NCBI GenBank assembly: GCA_021298975.1
Contig: JAJTGC010000006.1
Coordinates: forward strand, 50,414-114,413
From: Oxalobacteraceae bacterium
GTDB lineage: Bacteria > Pseudomonadota > Gammaproteobacteria > Burkholderiales > Burkholderiaceae_D
DNA length: 64,000 bases
Reading direction: 5' to 3'
Shown: piece after piece, positions 1 through 9,092 of the stretch
Position numbering within the stretch: position 1 is the stretch's first letter
Layout: every line of letters begins with the position of its first letter
Made by a program: the position numbers and the translations under genes
Notes under the pieces: model-generated
Databases searched by the model: none
What the model was told of the DNA's origin: nothing
Seen by the model: only the letters and a program-made list of their open reading frames with translations

Positions 1-1327
1 GATCCAGCGACTCCCATTCGTGTCGGACCTTCTGAGCGGCAAGCTGAAGGCGCCTTGCATCCACCGGAACTCGCAGGAACCAGGCGTGTTGACTGGGATA
101 GGTCTCCTCACTCTCTTTTTCAGTCATGAAATGCGTGGGCCATTCGCGGATTTGGGAATCACCAGGTGCAAGGTGACCGCCTGAATGCATGTAGCGATGA
201 CCAATATCGACCGAATTTTTTCTTTTATCCGGCACCAGCGACAAGGACGGCGTGATCCATGCGTGGCCCAGTGCGACCCCGGTGGTCGGCTGAATCTGTA
301 TCTCACCAAAATGCGAGGCTTCTTTCAGGACGGAGCATGCCTTGCGCCTCAATTCGGGTGTACGGGTTACTGGCATGTGTGCATAAATCTGCTCGATTGC
401 CGCACACAATTGTTGCCTTTGCATGTGCGCCAGTGTGTGGGGCGGTGCTGCGATGCCAAACAGCTTTTGCGTGATCAGCAGTTCAAGCACATCGCGCAGC
501 CATTCGGAAAACACCCTACCTGTCGTGTCTGTAAGCATCGCGTCGGTAACGCATGCATCAACGGTGAGGGCTTTCTGTGTGGCTATCACCGTCGTTGATT
601 TTGTTGCGACTGAGCCGGTGATAATTTCTGTCGGTGCCATGGACATATCGAGCGCCTCTGCGAGCAGACACACACTGGATTGCAAGTCATTCAAGGTTTT
701 GTCGGACTGCATCCAGCTGCCGATGCTGGCGGACAAGGCATGACGTGCGCTTGCTGCCAAGTCAGCCTGCAAAGGCATGCGCTGGAATTGTTGAACGCTA
801 TCCTTCAAGCCTTCAAGATGGTTGAAGAAATCCTGTGTTTGCATCAAGGTACGATTGAAGGAATGAGGCGGACCATTGGCAAAGCCATAATCTCGGTACA
901 CCTCGTCATCAATAATGGTCTCGACAACATGACAGGAAAATTGTGCAGTTTTGAGTGTGTCGCAGAGCTGCGCAATCTCGTCAGACGTCAAATGTGAAAG
1001 ATGCATGTGCAGCAGAGCAAAAAAATAGTGCTGACTTTGTGCATCATCATCCAAACCCGGGCGAATCGATGCCAGCAGATTATCCATACTCAGGCATAAA
1101 AAATCGCGCGTTCGGCGTTGCTGTGAAGCCACTTGCTGCGCTTTGAGTTGTGACAGCAAAAGTCGGAAAGACAGTGAGGTATGTTGAGGAGCATCGAAGT
1201 AATAAGACGCCCTGTGCTGACGATGAGACAGCCGTGGTGCTCGCTTTGCCGGTACGGATGTTTGATGAGCGGCTTGGACAGTGCGCCTTGCCGGACTGAA
1301 GCATGAGCGGGTAAACAGAGAGTGCAT
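1..1327 (-). CDS. Hypothetical protein, 3' end cut by window edge
   Basis: An uninterrupted minus-strand frame runs from an ATG at 1327-1325 to the left edge, giving at least 442 codons with no stop. The N-terminus (about 80 residues) is rich in Ser, Arg, His and Gln, beginning MHSLFTRSCFSPARR. The rest looks mostly helical and soluble, and I see no membrane segment. I recognise no family. The gene diverges from the one at 1630 across a 300-bp spacer. A low-complexity polar N-terminus is compatible with a secreted effector, but nothing in the sequence proves secretion. The C-terminus lies outside the window. Confidence 0.6.
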   Translation of the reverse strand, partial: MHSLFTRSCFSPARRTVQAAHQTSVPAKRAPRLSHRQHRASYYFDAPQHTSLSFRLLLSQLKAQQVASQQRRTRDFLCLSMDNLLASIRPGLDDDAQSQHYFFALLHMHLSHLTSDEIAQLCDTLKTAQFSCHVVETIIDDEVYRDYGFANGPPHSFNRTLMQTQDFFNHLEGLKDSVQQFQRMPLQADLAASARHALSASIGSWMQSDKTLNDLQSSVCLLAEALDMSMAPTEIITGSVATKSTTVIATQKALTVDACVTDAMLTDTTGRVFSEWLRDVLELLITQKLFGIAAPPHTLAHMQRQQLCAAIEQIYAHMPVTRTPELRRKACSVLKEASHFGEIQIQPTTGVALGHAWITPSLSLVPDKRKNSVDIGHRYMHSGGHLAPGDSQIREWPTHFMTEKESEETYPSQHAWFLRVPVDARRLQLAAQKVRHEWESLD

Positions 1328-1629
1328 GCGATTCCTTTCCAGTCAATTCCCAGCAAGAATTGCTGGGCCTCTCATGAGTGGACGCTGGGGACGGTCAGTT
1401 TGATGCCGACCAGAAAATTCGTTTGAGGCGCCGCAACTACATCGCGGGTCGGGTGCGATGAACAGACCAGAGGCTGCGAGAAATCAATAAATTTCTTCGA
1501 ATAAATTTCTATTTTCGAGAACTTGCAGCCTGAATTTGTGACCGACCTTGACTATTCCCGCACGTTGTCGTGTGGTGGGGCAGGATAATTGCCCAAGCTT
1601 TTTTAGCCAATTTTTATTTCTGACATTTG
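1328..1629. other. Divergent intergenic region with AT-rich direct repeat
   Basis: This 302-bp spacer separates two divergent orphan genes. It holds an AT-rich core with the 11-bp direct repeat AATAAATTTCT at 1486-1496 and 1500-1510 and two TTCG words at 1496-1499 and 1514-1517. No convincing sigma-70 promoter or terminator was found. The repeat may be a regulator site for one or both genes. Confidence 0.5.
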
Positions 1630-2487
1630 ATGAGTACAACTAATTTCACACCAAAATCACCCATCCCGACGATGCAATCGCCAGGCGAACCAATCATCGA
1701 TCAGCGGCTTGGGAGCACGCCTCCCCCATCCATCACCCTCAACAAGCCAACCATCACATCAAGACAAAAAATGACGAGGTCACCCACAGAACCGGTTGTA
1801 GTGCCCATGGGGGCGAGGTGCAGAGCCTCCTCTTTCACGCCCTACGGAGAAAATCTCAATACGCTAGCTGCGCATGCCTTGCCTGCGCTACTCGGCGTCG
1901 ATGCTTCATCAACCCACAAGCCTGAGCCCCTATCCCGAAAATTGCTTGAGCAAGCCATCGCCATCCCTTTGCGGGCCAAAGATATTCGGGCATTGCCAGC
2001 AACATGGCTGCCGGAGTGGGTCAGCGGCGGCATGGTAACGGCGTGGACAAGTCGACTGGTTGCTGCCTGCGACCATGTCTACACCGAGCGGGGTATGCAA
2101 GCCTATATTGAGGCCGTGACTGATTTGATTTTTGATGAGGGAAATCAGGATGCAGGCTTACCCGATGGCATCAGGGATTTTTGTGCGATGCTCATCAAAA
2201 ATGCACTCGAAGTCGGTATGGCGCAAGGCCTGGATCGCCCCTCGCTTCAGGGCTTGCGTAATACCGTGGTTATTCGATTTCTGATGGGCAGCGTTTTTAT
2301 TCCCCATCTGCGGCCAACCAGCCTCCGTGAATCAACGGATGATGCGACCCTTTACGCATTCGATCGTCAGTTGTTCAAACGGTTCTGCCATAAAACAACC
2401 GAGATCATCGATATCGATGCCGAGGCTATCGCGCTACTGGCGGCATCACGACAGGCAAAGCAGGCGGCACCCTCGGCACAGGCATAA
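1630..2487 (+). CDS. Putative effector with weak RasGAP-like motif
   Basis: This 285-aa protein has a Pro/Ser/Thr-rich, probably disordered N-terminus (about residues 1-70) and a helical C-terminal part. Residues 209-225, GLRNTVVIRFLMGSVFIP, resemble the RasGAP signature (small-x-hydrophobic-aromatic-hydrophobic-Arg-Phe-x-x-Pro-Ala-x-x-x-Pro), with the Arg-Phe core and final Pro kept. The preceding LPDGIRDFCAMLIK resembles the helix that comes before that motif in eukaryotic RasGAPs. I did not find an obvious arginine finger. ATG 1630 is preferred over the TTG at 1627; there is no good Shine-Dalgarno. The domain assignment is a suggestion from pattern memory, and the protein may simply be hypothetical. 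Confidence 0.55.
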   Translation: MSTTNFTPKSPIPTMQSPGEPIIDQRLGSTPPPSITLNKPTITSRQKMTRSPTEPVVVPMGARCRASSFTPYGENLNTLAAHALPALLGVDASSTHKPEPLSRKLLEQAIAIPLRAKDIRALPATWLPEWVSGGMVTAWTSRLVAACDHVYTERGMQAYIEAVTDLIFDEGNQDAGLPDGIRDFCAMLIKNALEVGMAQGLDRPSLQGLRNTVVIRFLMGSVFIPHLRPTSLRESTDDATLYAFDRQLFKRFCHKTTEIIDIDAEAIALLAASRQAKQAAPSAQA

Positions 2488-2646
2488 ACCGATGTCCTTT
2501 CAGCGCCCACGGAAGCACTGATTGCATAAAACCGTCAACTCCGAGGGCAAAAAAATCACATGAAGCCCTCGATTTGTCAGTAACCCGGATCGTACAAGCG
2601 CGCTGGCTCGCCACACCTTGTGGGTGATGTCAGCGTTTCCTCTGGC

Positions 2647-3900
2647 TTACTGATAACTGCGCGCGTCCTCAATGACTTTGCCGTCATTGGGCAGTGTGCC
2701 GGCAGCCACCAGCCTGACATCACCGCGTAGCTTGGTGATGTCGCGTATGGTCGCGGCAATCGCGTCCGTTTCACCCGAGAGCGCAGCAGGATCCAACACT
2801 TCGCAATGCAAGGTCATCTGGTCATTTGCCATTTCGCCGGTAATGATCAGGCGAGCCTTGAGAATCGCTGGGTGGCGCCGCGCAATGTCGGCGACCTGCG
2901 ATGGATGCACGAACATCGCACGCACCTTGGTGGTCTGATCTGCGCGACCCATCCAGCCTTTGATACGTGTATTGGTTCTGCCGCAAGGGGATGCCTCGGG
3001 CAAGACTGCGGACAAATCGCCGGTCGCGAAGCGAATCAGTGGATAGTCCGGATTAAATGACGTCACCACAATTTCACCGACCTCACCCACCGGCACCGGG
3101 TCGCCCGTGCCCGGTCTGACGATTTCCAGCAACAGGGCCTCATCCAGCACCATGCCGGGATTGACCTGACCATCATGCATGGTTTCGTAGGCGATGTTAC
3201 CGATGTCGGCCGATCCGTAAGTTTGCAGCACATTGGGCACACCATGGGCATTGAGCCACTGCCGCAGCGAAGGTGGTAGTGCCTCTGCGCTCACCAGTGC
3301 GCATTCAACACTGCGGATGTCTTCCCCCATTTCCTGCGCTTTTTCGATGATGATCTTCAGGAACGATGGCGTGCCTGTGTAGACACGGGGCCGCAGCAGG
3401 TTCATGGCTTGTACCTGCATTTCCGTTTGTCCGGTACCGGCGGGTATCACCGGACAGCCAAGCTTGATCGCCCCGCCCTCAACCATCAGTCCGGCCGGTG
3501 TGAAATGGTAGGCAAAGCAGTTCTGTATCAGATCACCCCGCCTGACCCCCAACGCATGGAGAGGACGCGCAAAGCGCCACCAGTCAACACCGCGCCCCTC
3601 GGGATCGAAGATGGGACCAGGCGACATGAAGATGCGTGACAACTCATGCGTGGATGTCGTGGTCAGGCCACCGAAGGGGAGTGACATGCCTTGCAGTGCT
3701 TTCAGTTCAGATTTTCGCGTGACCGGCAGTTGCGCCAGCGCCTCGCGTGTCCTGATGTCAGAGGCATTCACACCCGACAGCACGGAAGACCAACCAGGTG
3801 TTTTTTGGGCGCGTTGTATCAGTGCAGGCAATGCAGCTAGCAGTTCTTTTTCGCGCACAACGGGATCACGCGATTCAAGCGCATCATGGAAATCAGTCAT
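2647..3900 (-). CDS. PaaK-like CoA ligase (phenylacetate-CoA ligase family)
   Basis: The 417-aa protein is an adenylate-forming enzyme of the phenylacetate-CoA ligase type, near the family's usual 430 residues. Visible features are TPSFLKIIIEKAQEMG in the central domain, YGSADIGNIAYET (the A5-like region), the FATGDLSAVLPE segment and a C-terminal ACT-like lid. Such enzymes activate an aryl or acyl acid with ATP and transfer it to CoA in the cytoplasm. It is the last gene of the Liv-type transporter operon, so it probably activates the imported acid. The substrate is unknown. The truncated livF lies immediately upstream. Confidence 0.8.
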   Translation of the reverse strand: MTDFHDALESRDPVVREKELLAALPALIQRAQKTPGWSSVLSGVNASDIRTREALAQLPVTRKSELKALQGMSLPFGGLTTTSTHELSRIFMSPGPIFDPEGRGVDWWRFARPLHALGVRRGDLIQNCFAYHFTPAGLMVEGGAIKLGCPVIPAGTGQTEMQVQAMNLLRPRVYTGTPSFLKIIIEKAQEMGEDIRSVECALVSAEALPPSLRQWLNAHGVPNVLQTYGSADIGNIAYETMHDGQVNPGMVLDEALLLEIVRPGTGDPVPVGEVGEIVVTSFNPDYPLIRFATGDLSAVLPEASPCGRTNTRIKGWMGRADQTTKVRAMFVHPSQVADIARRHPAILKARLIITGEMANDQMTLHCEVLDPAALSGETDAIAATIRDITKLRGDVRLVAAGTLPNDGKVIEDARSYQ

Positions 3901-3921
3901 GGTAGGTACCAGAGAAGGGAA

Positions 3922-4669
3922 TCAGGCCAGCCAACGTTTGCGGCGGCGATAAAATTTCATGTCGCGGAAACTCTTGCGATTGCCGCCGGATACGCCGAGA
4001 TAAAATTCTTTGACATCTTCATTCGAGGCCAGATCGGCTGATAGTGGTGTTCTGTTCAGCCAGCAGGAAAGACACCTGCTCGGTTTTATTGAGATCCTGG
4101 ACGATACCGAAAATCTCCTCAACGATTTGTGGTGCCAGTCCCATCGACGGCTCATCCAGCAAAATCATCGAAGGCTTGGCCATCAGCGCGCGACCAATGG
4201 CGCACATCTGCTGTTCACCGCCCGAGGTATAGCCTGCCATGGAGGTGCGGCGCAGTTTCAAGCGTGGAAAGTAGTGATAGACCCGCTCAAGCTCGCTTTT
4301 CAGTTCGCTGCGCGAAATTTTCCGGGTGTAGGCGCCGGTCAACAGATTTTCTTCTATCGTCAGGTGACCAAAGCAGTGGCGGCCTTCCATGACTTGCGAC
4401 AGACCACGCCGTACCAGTTCGTTGGGCGTGAGCTGATCGATACGCTCACCATTGAATTCAATGCTGCCCTTGGTCACGTCGCCGCGCTCGCCGCGCAACA
4501 AGGTCGAGATGGATTTCAGTGTCGTTGATTTACCCGCGCCATTCGCGCCCATCAGCGCCACGATTTTCCCGCGCGGTACTGACAAAGAGACACCCTTGAG
4601 CACAAGGATCACGTGGTCATAAATGACCTCGATGTTATTAATCGTCAGGATGGACGGATTCTGAGTCAT
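3922..4669 (-). pseudogene. livF: LivF-like ABC ATPase with frame-breaking internal deletion
   Basis: The frame from 4669 encodes a LivF ATPase: Walker A GANGAGKS, signature TSGGEQQM, Walker B MILLDEPSMGLAP and the LLAEQNT switch region. After LLAEQNT (codon near 4046) it runs into TISRSGLE and a stop at 4019. The conserved LivF C-terminus (DLASNEDVKEFYLG to RRRKRWLA) is intact but in another frame, from about 4035 to 3922. The roughly 25 residues that normally join these parts are missing. The frame change implies loss of a segment of length 3n+2, probably 70-80 bp. The catalytic core remains, so some activity is conceivable. Start 4669 or 4678 is uncertain. Confidence 0.75.
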
Positions 4670-4777
4670 GGTGGCCATTCCGTTAGGCTGCAAAAAACGC
4701 AGGACTCTGGCCGGTGTCAGAGCCCTGCATTGCATGACGAGGGGTGTTTGTCAAAACGCTCCTCGCTACGACATGGA

Positions 4778-6079
4778 TTATTTCAGGCACGCTGCCTTGA
4801 TATTTTTTTCCTTGGCATAGGCAGCCGATGTTTCTTCAAGCAGCTTGCGCACCAGAGCCTTGTCGCCCGTGATCCAGGTCTTGGACAAGGGTATCCACTT
4901 GCTGCCATCCCATTGCTGCACCTTGGTCGCGCCCGAGCCTTCGTGATCATCGCAGGATGTTTTCACGGGCGGGAACAGATCGGAAACGCCAAGCGCTTTC
5001 TGCCGTGCAGCATCCACATTCAGGTTCTCCAAGCCCCAGCGAACCTGTTCACCGCTCAGCACCTTGCCTTTGCCAAATTTGGCCTGCGCATTACGCATCG
5101 CCTCAACCATCAGCACACCGGCGACAACGCCACGCAAATACATCGTATGACCAATGCGATCTTTTTCAGCGAGGTTGCCTTTGCCAGCGCCGTATACGGT
5201 GCTGCGGATTTCATCGAGCAGCGGGTAGTTGCCCGGTGTCGTGAAGCTCATGGTTGTGAAGCCCTTGGCTGCGTCACCTGCGGGCACCGCGTCCTCCTCA
5301 GCACCTGCCCACCAGACGCCCAGCATTTTTTCGCGCGGGAAGCCATTGCGTTGCGCGGTCTTCAGCGACACGGCGCTCATCACGCCATAGGTCCAGACGA
5401 TCACGAAATCAGGTTGCGCCTGACGAATCTGCAGCCACTGCGACTGCTGATCATTGCCCGGTGGCTGGATTGGAATCTTGATCAGCTCAAAACCGTATTT
5501 CGCGGCTTCTGCTTCCAGTACCGGCAGTGGCTCTTTGCCATAAGCCGAGTCGTGGTACAGATGAACGATTTTCTTGCCTTTGAGTTTGTCCAGGCCGCCC
5601 ATTTTGTCGCCGAGATAATGCACCATCGCGGCGGCCTGATTCCAGTAGCTGGTGATCAGTGGGAACACATACGGGAAAACCTTGCCATTGGCCGCATCGG
5701 AGCGACCATAGCCCAGCGTGGTCATCGGGATCTTGTCGGTACCAACGCGATCAAGGATGCCGTAGGCGATACCGGTTGACAGCGGCTCGACCAGCGAGGC
5801 GCCGCCGTTCTTGCTTTTGAGGCGCTCATAACATTCCACACCACGCGATGGGTTGTATTCCGTCTCGCACTCTTCCCAGATGAGCTTGACACCATTGATG
5901 CCGTTGTCGCGCATATTGACCAGCGTCATGTAATCGATGATGCCACCATAGAAACCGCTGCCGCCAGCGGCGTAGGGGCCAACCCGGTAAGACAGCATCG
6001 GTATGAATTGCTGCGCCATGGCAGTGCTGGCAGCAGCAAGCAGCAGGACGCTTGCCATGAGTGATTTCAGTAACTTCAT
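4778..6079 (-). CDS. LivK-like periplasmic substrate-binding protein
   Basis: This 433-aa periplasmic binding protein is of the branched-chain amino acid (receptor-family ligand-binding) type. It starts with a Sec signal peptide, MKLLKSLMASVLLLAAASTAMA. ATG 6079 follows a strong GGAGGAG site four bases upstream, which makes it a better start than the GTG at 6091. The size exceeds classical LivK (about 370) and matches the longer subgroup found beside acyl-CoA ligases. The body shows the two-lobe pattern with a conserved region around LYHDSAYGKE. It delivers an unknown ligand, possibly an aromatic or fatty acid rather than leucine, to LivHM. Confidence 0.88.
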   Translation of the reverse strand: MKLLKSLMASVLLLAAASTAMAQQFIPMLSYRVGPYAAGGSGFYGGIIDYMTLVNMRDNGINGVKLIWEECETEYNPSRGVECYERLKSKNGGASLVEPLSTGIAYGILDRVGTDKIPMTTLGYGRSDAANGKVFPYVFPLITSYWNQAAAMVHYLGDKMGGLDKLKGKKIVHLYHDSAYGKEPLPVLEAEAAKYGFELIKIPIQPPGNDQQSQWLQIRQAQPDFVIVWTYGVMSAVSLKTAQRNGFPREKMLGVWWAGAEEDAVPAGDAAKGFTTMSFTTPGNYPLLDEIRSTVYGAGKGNLAEKDRIGHTMYLRGVVAGVLMVEAMRNAQAKFGKGKVLSGEQVRWGLENLNVDAARQKALGVSDLFPPVKTSCDDHEGSGATKVQQWDGSKWIPLSKTWITGDKALVRKLLEETSAAYAKEKNIKAACLK

Positions 6080-6118
6080 AGTCTCCTCCACAAAAGTTAA
6101 TCGGTGCGACGCAAACAG

Positions 6119-7177
6119 TCAGTGCGGGAAAGGCCAGAGGCGCAGTTTTTCTTTGGCGATTTGCCACAGGCGAGCCAGCCCATGAGGCTCAACGATCAGG
6201 AAGAAAATGATCAGGGCGCCAAAGACCATCAGCTCGAGATTCGATGCCACCGCAGTGGAAATGCCCAGCGCATGCGCGAGCATATTCAGTACAGTGGGGA
6301 GCAAAACAATAAAGGCAGCACCGAGAAATGAACCCATGATGGATCCCAGTCCGCCAATAATCACCATGAACAGAATACGAAATGACAAATCCAGATTGTA
6401 AGCTTCCGGTTCTACCGTACCCAAATACGCATATGCATACAAGGCGCCTGCCACGCCACAATAAAATGAGCTGAATGCAAACGCCAACAGCTTGGTGTGC
6501 ATCAGACGTATGCCAATGACTTCGGCGGCCACATCCATATCCCGCACTGCCATCCAGCAGCGGCCAATATTGGAGCGCACAAGATTTTTTGCCAGTAACG
6601 CAAGCACCGCCACGATCCCCAGTACCAGCAAGTACTTTGTCATGGGTGTATCAAAGGCGAAGCCGAGTATCTCGAGCTTTTGCGCCGTAATCACGCCGGA
6701 TGAACTGTAGTTGGTAAACCATTGCACCTTGGTCAGCGCCCACACCACAAAAAATTGTGTGGCCAGTGTTGATGCGGCCAGATAAAACCCGCGCACACGC
6801 AAAGAAGGCAAGCCGAAAATAATACCCAGCCCGGCGGCGCACAAGCCACCCAGAGCAAATGCCAGCAGCAAAGGAATACCGGGCACGCGCAGCATGAAAT
6901 TGTAAGAGGCGAATGCGCCCACTGCCATGAAGGCCGCTGAGCCCAGTGATAATTGCCCTGCATAGCCGGTCAGCAGGTTCAGACCCAGTGCTGCCAATGA
7001 AAAAATCAGGAAAGGAATCAGAATCGCTGAAAACAAATAAGGCGTGGCAATCAAAGGCACTACTACCAAGGCGAGGATGAGCAACAGCAGCAAGCCAATG
7101 CGGTCCTGACGGATAGGAAAAATCTGTCCATCCGCTTCATAGGTGGTTTTGAATTGTCCTGCTTCACGGTACAGCAT
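6119..7177 (-). CDS. livM: Branched-chain-type ABC transporter permease LivM
   Basis: A 352-aa inner-membrane permease with about ten hydrophobic segments. It contains the LivM hallmarks LNLLTGYAGQLSLG and the EAA-like loop ending VIIGGLGSIMGSFLGAAF. ATG 7177 has an AGGGAG site at good distance. It pairs with LivH to form the membrane channel of the transporter, and the gene lies between livH and the binding protein. The protein appears complete, with a hydrophilic N-terminal extension of about 25 residues (FKTTYEADGQIFPIRQDR) common in this subgroup. Confidence 0.92.
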   Translation of the reverse strand: MLYREAGQFKTTYEADGQIFPIRQDRIGLLLLLILALVVVPLIATPYLFSAILIPFLIFSLAALGLNLLTGYAGQLSLGSAAFMAVGAFASYNFMLRVPGIPLLLAFALGGLCAAGLGIIFGLPSLRVRGFYLAASTLATQFFVVWALTKVQWFTNYSSSGVITAQKLEILGFAFDTPMTKYLLVLGIVAVLALLAKNLVRSNIGRCWMAVRDMDVAAEVIGIRLMHTKLLAFAFSSFYCGVAGALYAYAYLGTVEPEAYNLDLSFRILFMVIIGGLGSIMGSFLGAAFIVLLPTVLNMLAHALGISTAVASNLELMVFGALIIFFLIVEPHGLARLWQIAKEKLRLWPFPH

Positions 7178-7257
7178 AAAAACTCCCTGAATCTTTCAAG
7201 CGTGAATCTCAGCATGCCACTGCGCTGTTCTACCGCCAGCGCACATTGTTCAATGCG

Positions 7258-8157
7258 TTAAATCCTTCGGATAATTTTTTCACCAAACAAGCCTTCGGGT
7301 CGCACGAGCAGGAAGCCCAGCGCGAGCACATAGGGGAACCAGCCCTCGATACCGCCGCCCACAAAGGGTCCGATGTACACTTCGGCGAGTTTTTCGGACG
7401 AGCCAATAATGAGCCCGCCAATGATTGCGCCGGGCACGGAGGTAAAGCCACCGAGAATCAGCACAGGCAGCGCTTTGAGCGCAACAAAACTCAGCGAGAA
7501 CTGCACGCCATTGCGTGATCCCCACAGCAAGCCGGCGACCAGCGCGACAAATCCAGCCACCCCCCAGACGATGCCCCAGATCTGCTGCAAGGGAATCCCG
7601 ACGGCGAGTGCCGCCTGATGATCATCTGCCACGGCGCGCAGCGCGCGACCCACCTTGGTACGCGAGAAAAACAGGGCCAATCCGGTCACCAGCAGCGCGC
7701 AGATCCCGGCAGCGGCCACATCGAAGCGGGAGATCACGATGTTGAACATGTTCAACATGCTTTCCATCGGCACGTCTTCTATGCCCAGATCCAGCCGCTT
7801 CACATCCGAGCCCCACATCAGCTGCGCCATGCCTTCGATGAAAAATGTCAGGCCTATGGTTGCCATGAACAGCGAGATTTCCGGTTGGTTGACCAGGGGT
7901 CGCAACACAATCCGTTCAATGGCCAGTCCCAGCAAGGCCATCACACCCATGCTCACGATAATGGCCGCCCATAAAGGCAGCCCCAACTCGGTCAGTGATA
8001 CACAGGTGAGTGCAGCGAAAAAAACCATCGAGCCTTGCGCGAAATTGAACACGCCCGAGGCTTTGTAAATCAGCACAAAGCCCAGCGCCACCAGCGCATA
8101 CATGATCCCGGAGAGCAGGCCACCGATCAGGACTTCAAAGAAAAAATTCAGATTCAT
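7258..8157 (-). CDS. livH: Branched-chain-type ABC transporter permease LivH
   Basis: The 299-aa permease has about eight TM segments and the LivH patterns GIMYALVALGFVLIYKASGVFNFAQG near the start and LGGFTSVPGAIIGGLIIG near the C-terminal half. It forms the inner-membrane channel with LivM. An AGGA site lies nine bases before ATG 8157. The gene is separated from upstream livG by about 130 bp that hold two REP-like palindromes. That gap may allow some uncoupling of expression within the operon. Full length and intact. Confidence 0.93.
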   Translation of the reverse strand: MNLNFFFEVLIGGLLSGIMYALVALGFVLIYKASGVFNFAQGSMVFFAALTCVSLTELGLPLWAAIIVSMGVMALLGLAIERIVLRPLVNQPEISLFMATIGLTFFIEGMAQLMWGSDVKRLDLGIEDVPMESMLNMFNIVISRFDVAAAGICALLVTGLALFFSRTKVGRALRAVADDHQAALAVGIPLQQIWGIVWGVAGFVALVAGLLWGSRNGVQFSLSFVALKALPVLILGGFTSVPGAIIGGLIIGSSEKLAEVYIGPFVGGGIEGWFPYVLALGFLLVRPEGLFGEKIIRRI

Positions 8158-8182
8158 GGGTGCAGGGTCCTAAAAACACTGG

Positions 8183-8254
8183 ATCTCGGTCTGCGCCGAG
8201 ATGACAGTTTTGGCGCTGACGCCTTTCAAAAGCTCACCCCGGCGCAGGCCGGGG
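8183..8254. repeat. Pair of REP-like GC-rich palindromes
   Basis: Two GC-rich hairpins lie between livG and livH: ATCTCGG-tctgcg-CCGAGAT at 8183-8202 and CCCCGGC-gcag-GCCGGGG at 8237-8254. Their contexts (ggatctcggtctgcgccgag and ccccggcgcaggccgggg) resemble the dispersed extragenic palindromes common in betaproteobacteria. They are arranged about 35 bp apart, like a two-unit mosaic element. They could stabilise or attenuate the operon mRNA. Confidence 0.5.
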
Positions 8255-8288
8255 CCCAGTGTCTTGTCGCATTTGGTCAGCAGGCTAT

Positions 8289-9092
8289 TCAATGCGCCAC
8301 TCCCAGGTAAGCATTGATCACATCCTGGTTGCTGCGTACCGCTTCCGGTGTGCCATCACCAATCTTTTTGCCGTAATCGAGTACCACGACACGGTCCGAG
8401 ATATCCATCACCACACCCATGTCATGCTCGATCAGTACGATCGTCGTACCGAATTGCTCATTGACATCGAGAATGAAGCGGCACATGTCCTGTTTTTCTT
8501 CCACGTTCATGCCGGCCATGGGTTCGTCCAGCAGCAGAATCTTGGGCTCGGCGGCCAGTGCACGGCCCAACTCCACGCGCTTTTGCAGGCCGTAAGGCAG
8601 ACGACCCACGGGTGTTTTGCGGATATGCTGAATCTCGAGAAAATCGATAACTTCCTCGACTTTTTTGCGATGTTCGATTTCTTCACGGCGCGCCGGACCA
8701 ATGTACAGTGCCTGCAGCAGAAAATTCGATTGCATTTTCAGATTGCGGCCAGTCATGATGTTATCGAGAACCGTCATGCCCTTGAACAGCGCGATGTTCT
8801 GAAATGTACGCGCAATGCCGCTCTTGGCGGCTGCATGCGTATCCATGTCATGACGATGTTCGCCGCGGTAGATGATTTCACCCTGCTGCGGCCGATATAC
8901 GCCGTTGATTACATTGAGCATGGAGCTTTTGCCGGCACCATTGGGCCCGATGATGGCGCGTATTTCATGTTCGCGCACATCGAAGGAGATATCCGTCAGC
9001 GCGCGCACACCGCCAAACGAGAGTGAGATATTGCGCAGGTCCAGAATGACCTCGCCGATGTGGCGGCTGTTCGTGGAATTCTCGGTCATCAT
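8289..9092 (-). CDS. livG: Branched-chain-type ABC transporter ATPase LivG
   Basis: A 267-aa ATP-binding subunit. Walker A is GPNGAGKSS, the signature region is LPYGLQKRVELGRAL (the degenerate LSxGxQ form seen in this subgroup), Walker B is ILLLDEPMAG and the switch histidine lies in LIEHDM. It energises uptake through LivHM, nominally together with LivF, which is damaged here. The start overlaps the upstream acyl-CoA ligase stop by four bases (ATGA), which indicates translational coupling. The protein looks intact. Confidence 0.93.
   Translation of the reverse strand: MMTENSTNSRHIGEVILDLRNISLSFGGVRALTDISFDVREHEIRAIIGPNGAGKSSMLNVINGVYRPQQGEIIYRGEHRHDMDTHAAAKSGIARTFQNIALFKGMTVLDNIMTGRNLKMQSNFLLQALYIGPARREEIEHRKKVEEVIDFLEIQHIRKTPVGRLPYGLQKRVELGRALAAEPKILLLDEPMAGMNVEEKQDMCRFILDVNEQFGTTIVLIEHDMGVVMDISDRVVVLDYGKKIGDGTPEAVRSNQDVINAYLGVAH

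Noticed and set aside
1496..1517. TTCG pairs as a type III (hrp/PIP) promoter box
   Set aside because: The spacing is 14 bases, not the 15 or 16 of known boxes, and the other effector-like genes lack a clear box.
2552..2581. CGAGGGC/GCCCTCG hairpin as a terminator between convergent genes
   Set aside because: A 16-nt loop and no U-tract on either side; too weak to call.
4613..5779. 388-codon plus-strand frame
   Set aside because: It lies opposite a well-supported LivK-like gene with signal peptide and ribosome site.
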